NCBI RefSeq assembly: GCF_000208745.1
Contig: NC_030856.1
Location: 4,628,969-4,692,968, forward strand
Length of the DNA stretch: 64,000 bases
Direction: 5' to 3'
Source: Theobroma cacao
Taxonomy: Eukaryota > Streptophyta > Magnoliopsida > Malvales > Malvaceae
The position numbers were made by a program, and so were the translations under genes. Shown piece after piece: positions 22,364-40,785 of this stretch. The notes beneath the pieces are model-generated. The model ran no database searches. It was not told the DNA's origin and was given only the letters and a program-made list of their open reading frames with translations. Each line of letters starts with the position of its first letter. Position 1 is the first letter of the stretch.

Positions 22364-25290
22364 ATGGTTTATATGGAGCTTGTTGGGGCAATCCTTGAAC
22401 TGATGAAGTGCATAGGGGCTCCCACCTGCACATACTTGGACAATCATAAAAATCTTGAAGAAAATGTGAATGATCTCAGAAGAAGATTGGATGATCTAAA
22501 TATTTGGAAGCAAGATATTCAATCAGCAAATGAAGCTGAGATTCGTTGTAGGAAAGTGGTGAAGAAAGAAGTGGAGAAATGGCTTGAAGATGTACAAAGG
22601 ATGAATACCAAAATGCAAAAGATTGAACGAAAGTTGTCTGTTGTTTCATACATCTCACGTGCCCGCCTAGGCAAGCTTGTTTGCCAAATGATCAAAGAAG
22701 TGAAGGAAATTTATCACCAGGGCTGGAGGTGACATTGCCGACAACCAATTTAGAAGGTGAAACTGAGGTCAAAGACCAAATATGGAGACACTTGATGGGT
22801 GATGAGGTTGGAATGATTGGAGTATGTGGAATGGGGGGCATAGGGAAAACTACAATCATGAAGCATATCAACAATCAATTGTTGCAAGAGACTCGATTCG
22901 ATAAAGTTATTTGGATCACTGTGTCGAAAGAATTGAATATTGTCAATCTACAAGGAGCTATTGCATGTGCAATGAATCAATTTCTTCCTGAAGATGTATT
23001 AGAACGAGCAACTGCACTGATTGAAATCTTGAAAACAAAAAGATATGTGCTGATATTAGATGATGTCTGGGAACAGTTCTCTCTATTCGATGTTGGAATT
23101 CCTGAACCAACATTACATGGAGGGAGCAAATAGGTATTGACTAGTAGATCAACTGAGGTTTGTAGATCCATGGGATGCACCGTGCTCAAAGTGCAACCAC
23201 TTTCAAGGTAGGAATCATTGAACTTATTTTTGAATCATGTAGCGCATACTGTTCTACAAGTTCCAACTTTAATGGCAATTGTGAACCTTATTTTTGAGCA
23301 TTGTGGTGGTTTACCACTTGCCATCATGACAATAGCCGGAAGCATGAAGGGGGTAGATGATGATCATGAGTGGAGGAATGTGCTTAATGAGCTAAATGAA
23401 GCTAAATGAACTTGTGAAAAGTGTGAAAGGATTAGACACCAAAATATTTCAGTGCTTGATGCTCAGTTATGACCGCTTAAAGGATCCAAAAATACAAGAT
23501 TGTTTTCTGTATTGCTCATTGTATCCCAAGGATTATGCAATCGAAAAGAATGAGCTAATAGAAAATTTGATTGATGAGAGACTTATTGATGAATGTGGAA
23601 GTAGACAAGCAATGAAAGACAGGGCCCATTGTGTTTTAAATAAGCTTGTAAACAATTGCTTGTTAGAGATGGCTATGGCTTACAATAGGATTGTGGTTCA
23701 GATGTGTGATGTTTTGAGAGACATGGCATTATCGATTAAATCTGGTGATCATCAATTTATGGTAAAAGCTGGTATGCAATTAAATGAACTACCAGGTGAG
23801 CATGAATGGACCAGCAATCTTGAGAAGGTTTCCTTGATGGATAATTCAATATTAGAAATTCCTCCTCACATGTCACCTAAATGCCGCAATCTGTCAACCT
23901 TGTTATTGCAGCAAAATGACTTTTTGGAAAGTACCCCAGAATCTTTGTTCGAGCACATGCACGGTCTAGAGGTTCTAGATCTTTCTTATACAAGTATTCG
24001 CAGTCTCCCTAGTTCCATTTCCAACTTGGAAAATCTTGCTGCATTGATACTTAGAAATTGTGACAAGTTAAGGGATGTGCCTTCATTAGCAAAGCTTAGA
24101 GTGCTGAGAAAGTTGGATCTTTATAATACTGCTATCAATGAGCTCCCTCACGGTATAGAAATGTTAGTGAACCTCATATATCTTTACTTACTTTCAAAGG
24201 ATCTAAAGGAGCTGCCAATGGGCATACTACCAATGCTTTCTCATCTCCAAGACTTGGCAACTACACTGTAAATAAATGCAGAGGAAGTAGCCAAATTGAG
24301 GAAGCTAGAGACTTTTTCAGGGTCATTTCTTGAGTTGCTAGACTTTGAGAAATATGGAAAGTCTATGCAGGGTCAGGGGCCTAGAAACTATGTGTTTGTT
24401 GTGGGATCATCTAAAGCTAACAACCCAACATACACTCTTTGGTCAGAGCAATTTGAGAGACCTTAGCATTATCGGAGTGTAAAATTTATTAATGGGGAGA
24501 TAAGGCATGAAGATCCTATAGTGCTCCCAAATGACCTTGGTGATCTGTATATTGAAAAGTGCCATGATCTCAAAAGCTTAAGCAATATTTCTTTGTTCCA
24601 TGAAGCAAATGACTTAAAGAAATGTGAAATCCGGGAGTGTGAAGGGATGGAGTGCATGCTTGACTTGTCATTATCTTATTACAACTCGCATCAGAACATT
24701 GAGGAGGTAGACCTTGAAGGTTTGTGTAACTTGCAGGAACTTGTCAGAATTGGAGTAGCAGTTGATTCTACATCTCAAGCTCCAACACCAGCCACCATCT
24801 TCTCTTCCCTTAAAATACTTCGTCTAATTGGTTGCTCAAGCATGAAGAAGGTCCTTTCACTTGAACAGCTACAGGATCTTGTAAACTTGGAAGAAATTGT
24901 TGTTATATCCTGCAAAGAAATAGAGTTTATAATGGCATCAAAAGAAGACGAAGAAAATCATCAAGGAGAAACAAGGGGTGTTGACATAACAACAGTTACT
25001 CTTCCCAGTTCAAGGAAATTGACGTTGGTCTAGTAGCCATAGTTGAAAAGCGTTTGTAGTACTGGTGTCATGATTCAGGCAGATTCTTTGCAATCTCTTG
25101 AGGTAGGCGGATGTCAGCAGCTAAAGAGGATCCATTTATGTCTTCCTCCTCTCTCAAGCAAATCATTTTAGATTCAATGGATTGGTAGGAGTCAGTAGAA
25201 TGGGATGATCCCAATGCTAAGGATGTTCTTTCTACCTTTGGTTTACTACGACCTTCCTTCGAATTTCCATCAAAAGAGGATGAAGATTAA
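22364..25290 (+). pseudogene. CC-NB-ARC-LRR resistance gene, recently broken
   Basis: Nearly the whole of a CNL can be read, but in pieces. It starts MVYMELVGAILELMKCIGA (coiled coil), then a frameshift falls near 22720. Next come P-loop GMGGIGKTT, RNBS-A VIWITVSKELNI and kinase-2 LILDDVW, then TAG at 23131 inside RNBS-B and TAG at 23209. CGGLPLAIMTIAGSMKG follows, then a 10-bp tandem duplication (23391-23400 = 23401-23410) shifting the frame. RNBS-D CFLYCSLYPKDYAI, an MHD-type motif reading MCD, and LRRs to 24268 follow. In-frame stops then occur at 24269, 24464 and 25031. Remnants of the usual C-terminus (shifted WDDPNAKD-like) reach about 25290. Long open stretches remain between lesions, so the loss looks recent. 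It is a different subfamily from the CNL at 6776 (different N-terminus). Confidence 0.9.
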
Positions 25291-25475
25291 GACCTGATGA
25301 CAACAAGGATAGTAAGTCTTCTGCTTTTTCTTAAAACTACAAGGATTTCATTTCTCAGCTTCTTTTCAAGTACTTTATATTTTTGTTGTAGTTTGTACTT
25401 TTTAAGACTAGTAATAATGGGGATCGAATAATAATTTCCCTTGTTTTTCTTTTTATATATTTTCAAGAGTTGGAA

Positions 25476-26575
25476 TAACCAAGAATGGAGATGGATTCAG
25501 CAAATCTGGTGGACTGAAACTGCCAGACACAACAAATTCTTGGTTAGACAAAGTTTGAGTCTCAAGGAATGCAGGGCCAAATGCTTACCAAACTATTCTT
25601 CTATGGCCCACAAACAGACAGATATAAGAGGAGGAAGCGGCTGTGCATTTGGTTTAGCAATCTGATCCATGTTAAATAGCTAAAATCAGGTGGGATTGAT
25701 CTTTGTTATACAGATATCTGCTTGTGATGCAGGTGTGTGACTACTTTTGGCCTTTTTATTTTTACAAATGAGCAGTTGAGAGTTCTTGAGGCTCTATAAT
25801 AATTTCCACTTTTTAGTCTAGATTTTAGACATTATATTCAACCATTCCAGACTATAGCAGGCTTCTTGGCTACAAGGAGAGTGGATTTAAAAGCAAGGAA
25901 AGTTCTGTTTGATAGTGAGTTGAACTTGAAAAATTCAGATATTGGCATGACAACAAATTTTCAGAGGCAGACCAGGCTGAAGTAACACAAATAGAAAGGT
26001 TGGAACTTGGTAGTGTACTTCTATGCCTTAAAATTTTATTTATAAATTCATATAAAAAGGTATACCCTTCTAACAATGTTCTACAGGTGCCGGATATGCT
26101 ATAGATGGGCTGTTTTCAGTAAAATCAGATCTGTTTAAGCTTTGGTGTATAGTTTCTGGAGATAATTACATCCAAATCACAGCCGCAACCTTACTGAATA
26201 TGTAAGTGTCAATAGATATTATTTGAATTCCTTTTTTTTTGTTAATTATCTCAAACTAATTAAGTATCAAAAGGTTTCTGCTGCAGGCACAGAGATTATC
26301 GAAAGAAGAATGCTTAGAAGAGGCAATATATCTAAGGTGACACAATGCATTGACATCAGCCATTTAGGTGTACAACAGCATTCTGATAGGCCAAGCGTGT
26401 CATATGTGTTTCAGACTTCAGACATTGGCAAGTGAAAATGAGTTGCCTCAGCTTCACCAACCTGGTTATTTGTTTCACTAGAGTCTGCTTGAAGCGGATA
26501 CTTCATCCGGTAATCATGCATCATCTTCAAGAACTGAAACAAGTATATCATTTTTAGAAGCTGGATACAGGATCT
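25476..26575 (+). pseudogene. Decayed G-type lectin S-receptor-like kinase
   Basis: Only parts remain, in gene order. At 25476-25720 is the end of exon 1, the PAN domain (NGDGFSKSGGLKLPDTTNSW with one lesion, then SLKECRAKCLPNYSSMAHKQ and DIRGGSGCAFG, then a stop). At about 25862-26025 is an exon-5-like kinase stretch (DSELNLKNSDIGM, where active copies have [13 protein letters not shown]). At 26088-26205 is exon 6 ([12 protein letters not shown]), and at 26285-26575 exon 7 (QHSDRPS, ETSISFLEAG). Lectin, TM, the glycine loop and the catalytic Lys are gone. The KLPDTTNSW wording differs from the VKTPDTS wording of the array to the right, so this came from another S-domain kinase subclade rather than from a recent array duplication. 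Confidence 0.82.
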
Positions 26576-27780
26576 TTTATACTGGAATAATGACTCGATT
26601 CCAGTTGAAGTTCGGGGCTTGTAATTTGATTGCAAATGCTTACTAGTGGGAAATGATTCATGAGTTAAAATTTATTCAAGTATAAATAGTTTTCATCAAT
26701 GCACCATCTAACTTTACAGGCACTATTACTAATCACTACAAATTGTAAAAAAAAAATCATTTATCACCAAATTACTATTACGAGTTAATTTTTTTTTGTT
26801 TTGACTTGCTAAGAAAGTGAGAGTTTTATCCTTTTCTTTGATGTAGTTTTTACAAATGATATTAAATTTGTTATAAGTAAAAAGCCAAATATGGTCCAAC
26901 CAAGTTACTCAAGCAAAATTTAAACCTTTATTATGAGTGAGAATAGTTTTATACATGCAATTATGCCATGTCAAGGTTCCAATGCAGTAAAGAATAGCAT
27001 GGTTAGGTCATCAAACTAATAGAAAGAAGCTCAATATCCAACAGTGCAGATCATTTTTGTGGCAAAGCTTCCTGCTGATACATTAACAACAATGCAAACT
27101 ATGGGGTAAAAGAAGAGCAACAAATTGATTAACAGAAATTTGCCTTAATCTCCTTTACTAACAATGGATCATAATGAAAGAGCTTCTTTGTTTTGGAAGA
27201 AGCCATATGAAATTGGAGGTAATGTGCTTACGAAATTTGGCAACCAAGAAGGCTTTCGCTTGTTCTTATCCTCATGAATCGAGGTGATTAATAAAGAGTT
27301 GCATGTATGGAATCTTTGCTTTAAAAGTAGCCCTTGCAAAGGTTTAGCAAGCGAAGTTCATATGTTTTTAGGTAAGTTTAAATTGAGCTTTAAGCTGTAG
27401 GGCGTGTGACGGGTTTTGTTTAGAGCAAAGCCATGAAGTGACAGAATCAAGCCAAAAGCACAGAAACCTACAGAGCAGATAGTAGTATTATTATTATTAT
27501 TATAAGTATTAATTTGCCATCTTCCCCTTGCTAATGACAGGTAGGTGACAGGGTAGGTGTTGTTTTATATGCAGGATGGTCATTGCTTGGTGCATTTTCT
27601 TTTCTCCTATTTCTTCTTTTTTCTTTTGTCTGGATTGCTTAGTTTCTAACTTTTCCTGTTAGAGTCATTGCAATGCCATCATGGATGACATAGTCAAAGC
27701 CAAAAGCATGAAATCTATCGCTTTATGCTATTCATAACAAACTGATTGGGGAACTTTAATAGCACACGACATCTATTGGG
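26576..27780. other. Gene-free spacer before the kinase array
   Basis: No coding gene was seen. A short ATT/TTA microsatellite lies at about 27484-27505. Confidence 0.5.
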
Positions 27781-28613
27781 CCCTTAGGACATGTGATTGC
27801 AATTTCTTGCAATCTTGGCTTAGAAAATCTGGGAAAGACTTTGACTTTTTGGCAATCATGTTCAATTAATAACAGTTATTGAGAAGAAAAAAATGTCCAT
27901 GACGTTTTTCAAAGTCTAGAAGTGCATGTTTACTTAACCAATTGCACTTTGAAAAGGTCTTGGTTGAAGCCATATATAGTCCTTTTTTTTTGAAGATTGA
28001 AGCCATATATAGTCCTACTGTCTAGTAGTGTATAAGGAAATTACTTAGAGTTTTCTTTATGATAAAACCTAAGTGTAAAGTTCCCTGATTTTTGGGTAAC
28101 AATTATTGCTCATAGTTTCTCACAAAGGGAAAAAACAACAAGTAAAGTCCCAGTAGGATTTGCAGAGAAACAAGAAAGTCCTCAGGATTGAAGATAGGCT
28201 TGACATCAAGAGTGAGATACCTGATGACCCAAAACAAAACAAAAAGCAAAATTGCTAGCCTTCTAAATACATTCAATAAAACCCACAACATCAGATCTGG
28301 CAGTTAACCCCACCATAATCCTTAAAACAATTGATTCTGCAACTAATATAAGAATAGGCCAAAGGTGAAGCAGCCCACAGGAAACTTCAATGTTTGTTGA
28401 AGATATCTCCATTTCGAAGAAAAAGTTGAGGTATATAGAATTGTTGTAGTATCTGTCATGATTGATGAAGAATTCCAAGGTCAATGAGTGCCTACGGCGG
28501 CCATACAAACCAAAGTCTTGCCTTCAAACCTGAAGGTCAATGTTGTTTAGAATGTTCAAACAAATGGCATTTATACTCATCTTCCAAGCAAATAGCTTTC
28601 AGACTAGACATCG
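27781..28613 (+). promoter_or_regulatory. Promoter module and leader of kinase copy 1
   Basis: This is the first of six versions of an upstream module that opens with cccttaggac-tgtgattgc. It carries a W-box core TTGACT at 27841-27846 and TGACGT at 27900-27905, then a TATATAGA at 28432-28439 about 180 bp before the ATG. W-box and TGACG are known binding sites of WRKY and TGA-bZIP factors in plant defence; use here is inferred. Copy 1 is the most diverged version of the module. Confidence 0.5.
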
Positions 28614-31867
<3,254 letters not shown>

Positions 31868-34030
31868 AGGGTGATATGCTCCAAACCATCAGTAATGACT
31901 CCAATCCCACTTGATGTTTGGGGCATGTGCTTTTAGAGCCAATGCTAGTGAGAAATGTTTCAGAAATCAAACATGCAATCAAGTATAAATAGTGGTGTTT
32001 TGTTTATTTCATGGATAGATAAGATTGAAGGGCCAAACTGAAGCTTCATACAGTTAACATGTACAAATTCCATGCAATCTCTTCATTTACAAGTTTTTGA
32101 CTTATCTTGTTTTCTACTGCATTTATGTAATATCAAGAGCCACCTAACCTTGTCAACTTGAAAAATGATAATATTAATGCATGATGAGCCCATCTTTCCC
32201 CTCAATATAAGTGTTAATTAGTGTGATAAATGAATCAACAAACTAACATCATTGTCTCTGTATCATTTTGTGCATAATCAAACATTTGTTATCAACAAGA
32301 AGAAAAGATCATTCATACTACAGGGATTGCTCAGTTCCTTTTGCTTAAATCCAGAAGCGGCTAAGTACCATGAGACTGTAACCTCTTTTTGGGGCACAAA
32401 CGAATGGACTTCACATACAAGATTAGTCAAGCTAACTAGCAATTAGATCTTTAACAGAGGCTAGGGATTCCAAGGCTGTAGAGTTTTCATCTTCATCTTT
32501 GTTTCATCGTAGTCCAACTCTTTGGTTATGGGGGCTTCAAAGGAGTTGGAAGACGTATCGATGAGGTTGTCAGGGCGTCGCAAAACAAAAAGAAAAGGGA
32601 AGAGCACGCTGATTGTACGTGACTGACAGCTGATACGAGGTTGGCTTTGTCCTGTTGCAGACAAAGATTTGGTGGGCCCAACACGTTGGCAACAATATCA
32701 AACGTAAGAGTGATAATAGATTTGGCAAAGTCATGAACACATCACTCAGGGGAGGGGGATTTGGCAAAATTATGGAGTGGTACTAGCAATTAGAGGAATG
32801 GGCCGACATGCTTAATGGGCTTGTAGTGCACTAGCAATTTTTTAATGGGCTTATTGTGGATCAAGGCATGTTCTAAAGGGCTTCTTTTGAACAACAAATA
32901 TTGGTTTTTTCTTTGTTAAAGTCATTGTAGGAGTAGTCATCAGCGTAATTAAAAAACCGACAGTTCCGCTTGCCCGACGCTACTTTCCGCTTGGTTTTGT
33001 CATAACAATAATGTTGACTTAATAATAAATAATTATGTCATTCACCATGTATTTTTGTTAGTTTTTGAAAGTTCTCTTTAGATTTGCTGGCATGACTTCA
33101 AAATTATATATAATTAAATAATATATATATATATATATATGTATAGTATTGTTTTGAAGAAGAAAAAGAAAGGAAAATGGAGTTCTATGTGCAAAAGAAT
33201 TGATTTTATTTGTTGAATCAAATAAAAAATAATTAAATGTATAATTGAAAAATCATATACAGATTTTTTAAAAAACAGCATATCTATTAATTAGAAATAA
33301 TAATAAATTATATAAATATGTGATTAATGTTAATTGATTAACTATTTTAAATTAATTACATTAATGAATTAACTAATTAATTAGTTAATTAAGATAATTA
33401 ACTAACTATTTTATTTCCAAAATAATTTAAATTAATTAATTTAATTCTTTAAAACTTAACTAATTTACCAAAAATAAATATTTAGTAATTTCACATATTT
33501 TAATATATAAATATTTAGTATTTAAATATTAGGTTAGTTTTGTCATGCTATTATTTATTATTTTAAGGGATAAGGTTGAAAAATTAAAAATTTACCTGAA
33601 AATAATAAATAAAAAGGTAAGTTTGAAAATATAAGGGTAATTTTTTAAATTTACATTACATTCTCATACTTCCAAACCAAAGAATACCATCTAATCTTCC
33701 CAGCAATCATATTACATGCAATCATCATTTGTCTATGATATATAAAACGTTGCAAAGTTTTTTTTCATTCATCATATTCCCTACAATTATCATTTTTTTA
33801 TATTATACAAAATGCTGCAAAATTCTTCTCATCTATCATATTCCCTACAGTCATCACTTTTTCATATTATATCAATGCTGCAAAATTCTTCTCATCAATA
33901 ACATTCTCAATAATCATATTATTAACAATCACATTTTCAATAAAATATTAAAAAACCCGGTTTATACTACTAAGAACAAACTAATTAACATGAAAATAAG
34001 GGAAATTGACACGAAGTCAATTCTATCGGT
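31868..34030. other. Array spacer 1: 3' flank, AT-rich palindromic block, minisatellite
   Basis: The kinase 3' flank contains the shared block 32450-32770 (ggtgggcccaacacgttggc), which recurs at about 38760, 47460 and 57480. The block 33110-33660 is extremely AT-rich, with an (AT)n run at 33121-33140 and palindromic ttaattagttaattaa strings; it recurs at about 41850-42370, 52220-52720 and 58480-58990. At about 33740-33900 there are three imperfect 63-65-bp units (tgcaaa...ttctcat...catattccct), also present near 42470-42610 and 59080-59230. No gene was seen. Confidence 0.6.
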
Positions 34031-34664
34031 CCCTTAGGACTTGTGATTGCAATTTCTTGTAAATTCAGCCTAAAAGTATAGGAAGACTTGACTTTTTGGT
34101 AATCATGTCGACTTCATAATAGTTATTGAGAAGAAAAAATCTCCATGACGTACGTTTTTTTTAAGTCTAGATATGCATGTTTACTTAATTACTTGCATGT
34201 TGAGTGGTCTTGGTTTAAGTCATAGTCTTACGGTCTAGTAGTGTACAATGAAATTAATTTTAGAGGTTACTTTATGATATAATTGAGTGTAAAGTTCCCT
34301 GATTTTTTTGTGTAACAAAGAACTTTAGCATCTTGGGTTTAGCTCTACATTAAGCTAGGGCAGACAAGAATATACCGTTTCATAGTTTTTTAAACTTAAC
34401 TGCAACTTATTTCAGTTCCTATTTATCAATAATCTTAACTTGACAGCCATCATAGTTAAATATCTAGTTAAAGATACTTCTATCTCCAAGAAGAAGTTGA
34501 GACCTATAGAATAGTTGTAGTCTCTGTCACGATTGATGAAGAATTCCAAGGTCAATGGACCCAAAGTCTTGCCTTGAAGCCTGAAGGTCAATGCTGTTTA
34601 GAATGTTCAATCAAATGGCATCTATTCTTATCTTCCCAGCAAAAGGCTTTCAGACCATACATCC
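34031..34664 (+). promoter_or_regulatory. Promoter module and leader of kinase copy 2
   Basis: The module is opened by cccttaggacttgtgattgc. It has a W-box TTGACT at 34088-34093 and TGACGTACGT (double ACGT) at 34146-34155. The TATA-like element is degenerate (CCTATAGA, 34503-34510). An upstream ATG at 34591 opens a 103-codon frame that overlaps the main start in another frame. Confidence 0.5.
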
Positions 34665-37920
<3,256 letters not shown>

Positions 37921-38972
37921 AGGGTGATATGCTTCATTAAACCTATTATGCTCCAAACTATCAGTAATGATTCCAATCCCACTTGATGTTCGGGGCATGT
38001 GCTTTTGGACCAAATGCTAGTGAGAAATGTTTTAAAAATCAACATGCAATCAAGTACAAATATTAGTGTTGCATTTATTCCGTGGATAGGTAGATTGAAG
38101 GACCAAACTAAAGCTTCATACAGTTCAGATATAACTGAAGCTTCATACGGTTAAGATGTACAAATTTCATGCAATCTCATCACTTACAAGTTGCTGACTT
38201 CTCTTGTTTTCTACTGCATTTGTGTAAGATCAAGAGCCACCTAATCTAGCCGGCTTGGGAACCTCAATATGAGTGTTAATTAATTAGTGTGATAAATGAA
38301 TCAACAAACTAGCTTCATTGTCTCTACATTATTCTGTGCATAATCAAACCTGTGTCATCAACAACAAGAAAATATCATTCATGACTAGGATTCCTCAGTT
38401 CCTTTGCTTGACTCCAGAAGTGAACTTAGTACCATGAGACTGTAACCTCTTTTTGGGGCGCAAACGAATGAACTTCACATACAAGATTAGTCAAGCTAAG
38501 TATCAATTAGAACTTTAATAGAGGCTACAGATTCCAGGTTGAAAGAAGCTGGTGAGGTCTTCAACAAAGATATGTTGCAGTTTTAAGGCTGTACAGTTTT
38601 CATCTTCATCTTTGTTTGGTCGTGGTCCAACCCCTTTGCTTATGGGGGCTTCGACAGGCGTTGGACGACACGTTGATGAGGCTGTCAGGGCGCCTTAAAA
38701 CAAAAAGAAAAGGGAGAGCGTCCTCATTGTACGTGACTGACACCTGATACGAGGTTGGCTTTGTCCGGTTTCAGACAGATTTGGTGGGCCCAACACGTTG
38801 GCAACATTATCAAACGCGAGAGTGATAATAGATTGGCAAAATGAAGAACACATCTCTCACGGATCCACTTCAGTGAGATATGGTGAGGGTCTTACGATTA
38901 TAAATATAAAATTTTTACTATTTATTAGATATATTTTTTGATTTGATAACATGATATTGTAATTTATAAATT
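37921..38972. other. 3' flank of kinase copy 2
   Basis: Non-coding and closely matching the flank of copy 5 (56656-57700). It includes a doubled aagcttcatacggttaaga-like string (38110-38160 and 56825-56870) and the shared block around 38520-38880. No gene was seen. Confidence 0.55.
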
Positions 38973-39893
38973 TAGAGATGTCAACTGGTAGGATATTCGT
39001 TAATTTTGAGATACTAAAATCTGAATTCGATTAAAAAATAAAATACCCAAACTCGATAATTACCTGAATTTTTTTTAAATTTACTATCCTAACTCAAATC
39101 CTAATACATAATCACTACCCGATAATTACTCGAACCCGTTTAAAAATCTGATTATGTAAAAAATTATTAAAATACTCTTTATAGATACCCAATTACCCAA
39201 ACTCAAATCTGTACCTGTATCTATATACAATAATATTTTTATTCATATTTTATATAATTCACCAATAATTAAATTTATAAAAGCACATAAATAATAAAAT
39301 TTAAATTTAAATAATCAAAAACAAATATCTCAAATATCAACTTAAATAATTAAAAACAAATATTAAACTACAACTTAAACATTACAAGTTTAATTAACTA
39401 TGTGGGTTTATCCATGAAATTAAAAAAAATAATTATATTCCAAAATTATTCTAATCTTATAATTTCTTTTTAGGTATATATTTTATAAGTTTATATACAC
39501 AAAAGTATATATTATAAATAATAATTTTATAAGTTATATTTTCTATAATGTTAATACAATATAGCAAGTAAACATGTTTATATTTAAAGTATATATACAA
39601 TAGTAATTGTATTCTTCATAAATTAACACAATATATAAAATATATGTATTAAAAGATATTACAAGTTAATTAATAATCATAGTTTTATGAATTAATTTAA
39701 TTAATAATATGAATTTGTCTTGAATTACATAAAATTAAAAAAATATATAATCAGATTCGGGTATCGGGTATCCAAAGGGTGATATTTGAACCCTACCTGA
39801 ACCCGATACATGTATTTTAGGGTACTTTAACTTTATACAATCAGATCAGGTACTCGTAAGTACCCTGTAACAGGATACCTATAGACATCCCTA
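38973..39893. mobile_element. hAT-like non-autonomous DNA transposon, 921 bp
   Basis: The ends form an inverted repeat: TAGAGATGTCAACTGGTAGG at the left, and TAGGGATGTCTATAGGTATC on the opposite strand at the right. The flanks are TATAAATT (38965-38972) and TATAAACT (39894-39901), an 8-bp target duplication matching at 7 of 8 positions. Eight-bp duplications are typical of hAT elements. Inside, subterminal GGGTA/TACCC-rich motifs (gtatcgggtatcc, cctgaacccgata) resemble hAT transposase-binding repeats. The interior is AT-rich and has no transposase frame, so it is a MITE-like passenger. Confidence 0.75.
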
Positions 39894-40169
39894 TATAAAC
39901 TTACTTAAATTTATTATTCTTAATTTTTTAAATACATTTTTATTACCCATAAACTGTTTATTAAGTTTACGACTCATAAGTATTTACAAACTTACAATAA
40001 TATAATAATTACGGTAAAATAATTTTTTTTATCATTAAATTAAAAGTTTTAATGATGCAACTTGTCTATTTCTTTTTGAACATTATGAAACTCATAAAAA
40101 TATTATTATTATCATCATAGTCTTAGTTGAAAATGATGGTCAACATCTAAAAAAAAGTGATTATCTTCT
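39894..40169. other. AT-rich spacer after the hAT-like element
   Basis: This is array spacer sequence of the type also found at 41380-41640, 47780-48060, 51770-51990 and 58060-58320. It ends abruptly where kinase exon-7 sequence begins (gattatcttct then agaaaaagaattgcc). Confidence 0.5.
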
Positions 40170-40460
40170 AGAAAAAGAATTGCCTCTGCCCAAACAACCT
40201 GGTTTTTGGTTTCACAAGAGTCCCTTTGAAGCAAATTCTACATCAGGCAACTGCAGATCATCTTCTAGAAACGAAAAAAGTCTATCAATGTTAGAGGCTC
40301 GATAGAGAGTGGTATGCTTCATTAAACCTATTATGCTCCAAACCATCAGTAATGACTCCAATCCCACTTGATGTTTGGGGCATGTGCTTTTAGAGCCAAT
40401 GCTAGTGAGAAATGTTTCAGAAATCAAACATGCAATCAAGTATAAATAGTAGTGTTTTGT
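40170..40460 (+). pseudogene. Partial kinase exon 7 plus 3' flank (orphan fragment 1)
   Basis: From about 40170 the sequence is the second half of kinase exon 7 (ELPLPKQPGFW to the stop TAG at 40303-40305) followed by the usual 3' UTR. It begins mid-exon next to unrelated spacer. At about 40460-40469 the 3' flank string tttatttcat runs straight into the end of intron 6 (tttgctgcag) of the next fragment. It is the remains of a deleted kinase gene. Confidence 0.82.
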
Positions 40461-40479
40461 TTATTTCATTTTGCTGCAG

Positions 40480-40785
40480 GCATGGAGATTATGGAAAGAA
40501 GGCAAGCCTTTGAATCTTGCTGATGATTTCTTAGCAGACACTGGCAGTCTATCACAGGTGTCACGATGCATCCACATTAGCCTCTTATGTGTACAACAGC
40601 ATCCTGAGGAGAGGCCAAGCATGTCATCCGTGGTTCTGATGTTGGGAAGTGAAAATGAATTGCCTCTGCCCAAACAACCTGGTTTTTTGTTTCACAATAG
40701 TCCCTTTGAAGTAGATTCTTCATCAGGCAACTATAAATCATCTTCGAAAAACGAAATAAGTCTATCAATGTTAGAGGCTCGATAG
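40480..40785 (+). pseudogene. Complete kinase exon 7 without its gene (orphan fragment 2)
   Basis: A full-length 306-nt exon 7 with its acceptor TGCTGCAG is present (AWRLWKEGKPLNLADDFLAD to EISLSMLEAR, stop 40783-40785). Exons 1-6 are absent. On its own it would code only the C-lobe end of a kinase. Its wording (SMLEAR, GGTGGTATGC flank) is closest to copy 3. Confidence 0.85.

Noticed and set aside
33119..33145. AT dinucleotide run as a possible promoter TATA element
   Set aside because: It is a microsatellite far (about 1.5 kb) from any start and sits in a block that behaves as spacer.
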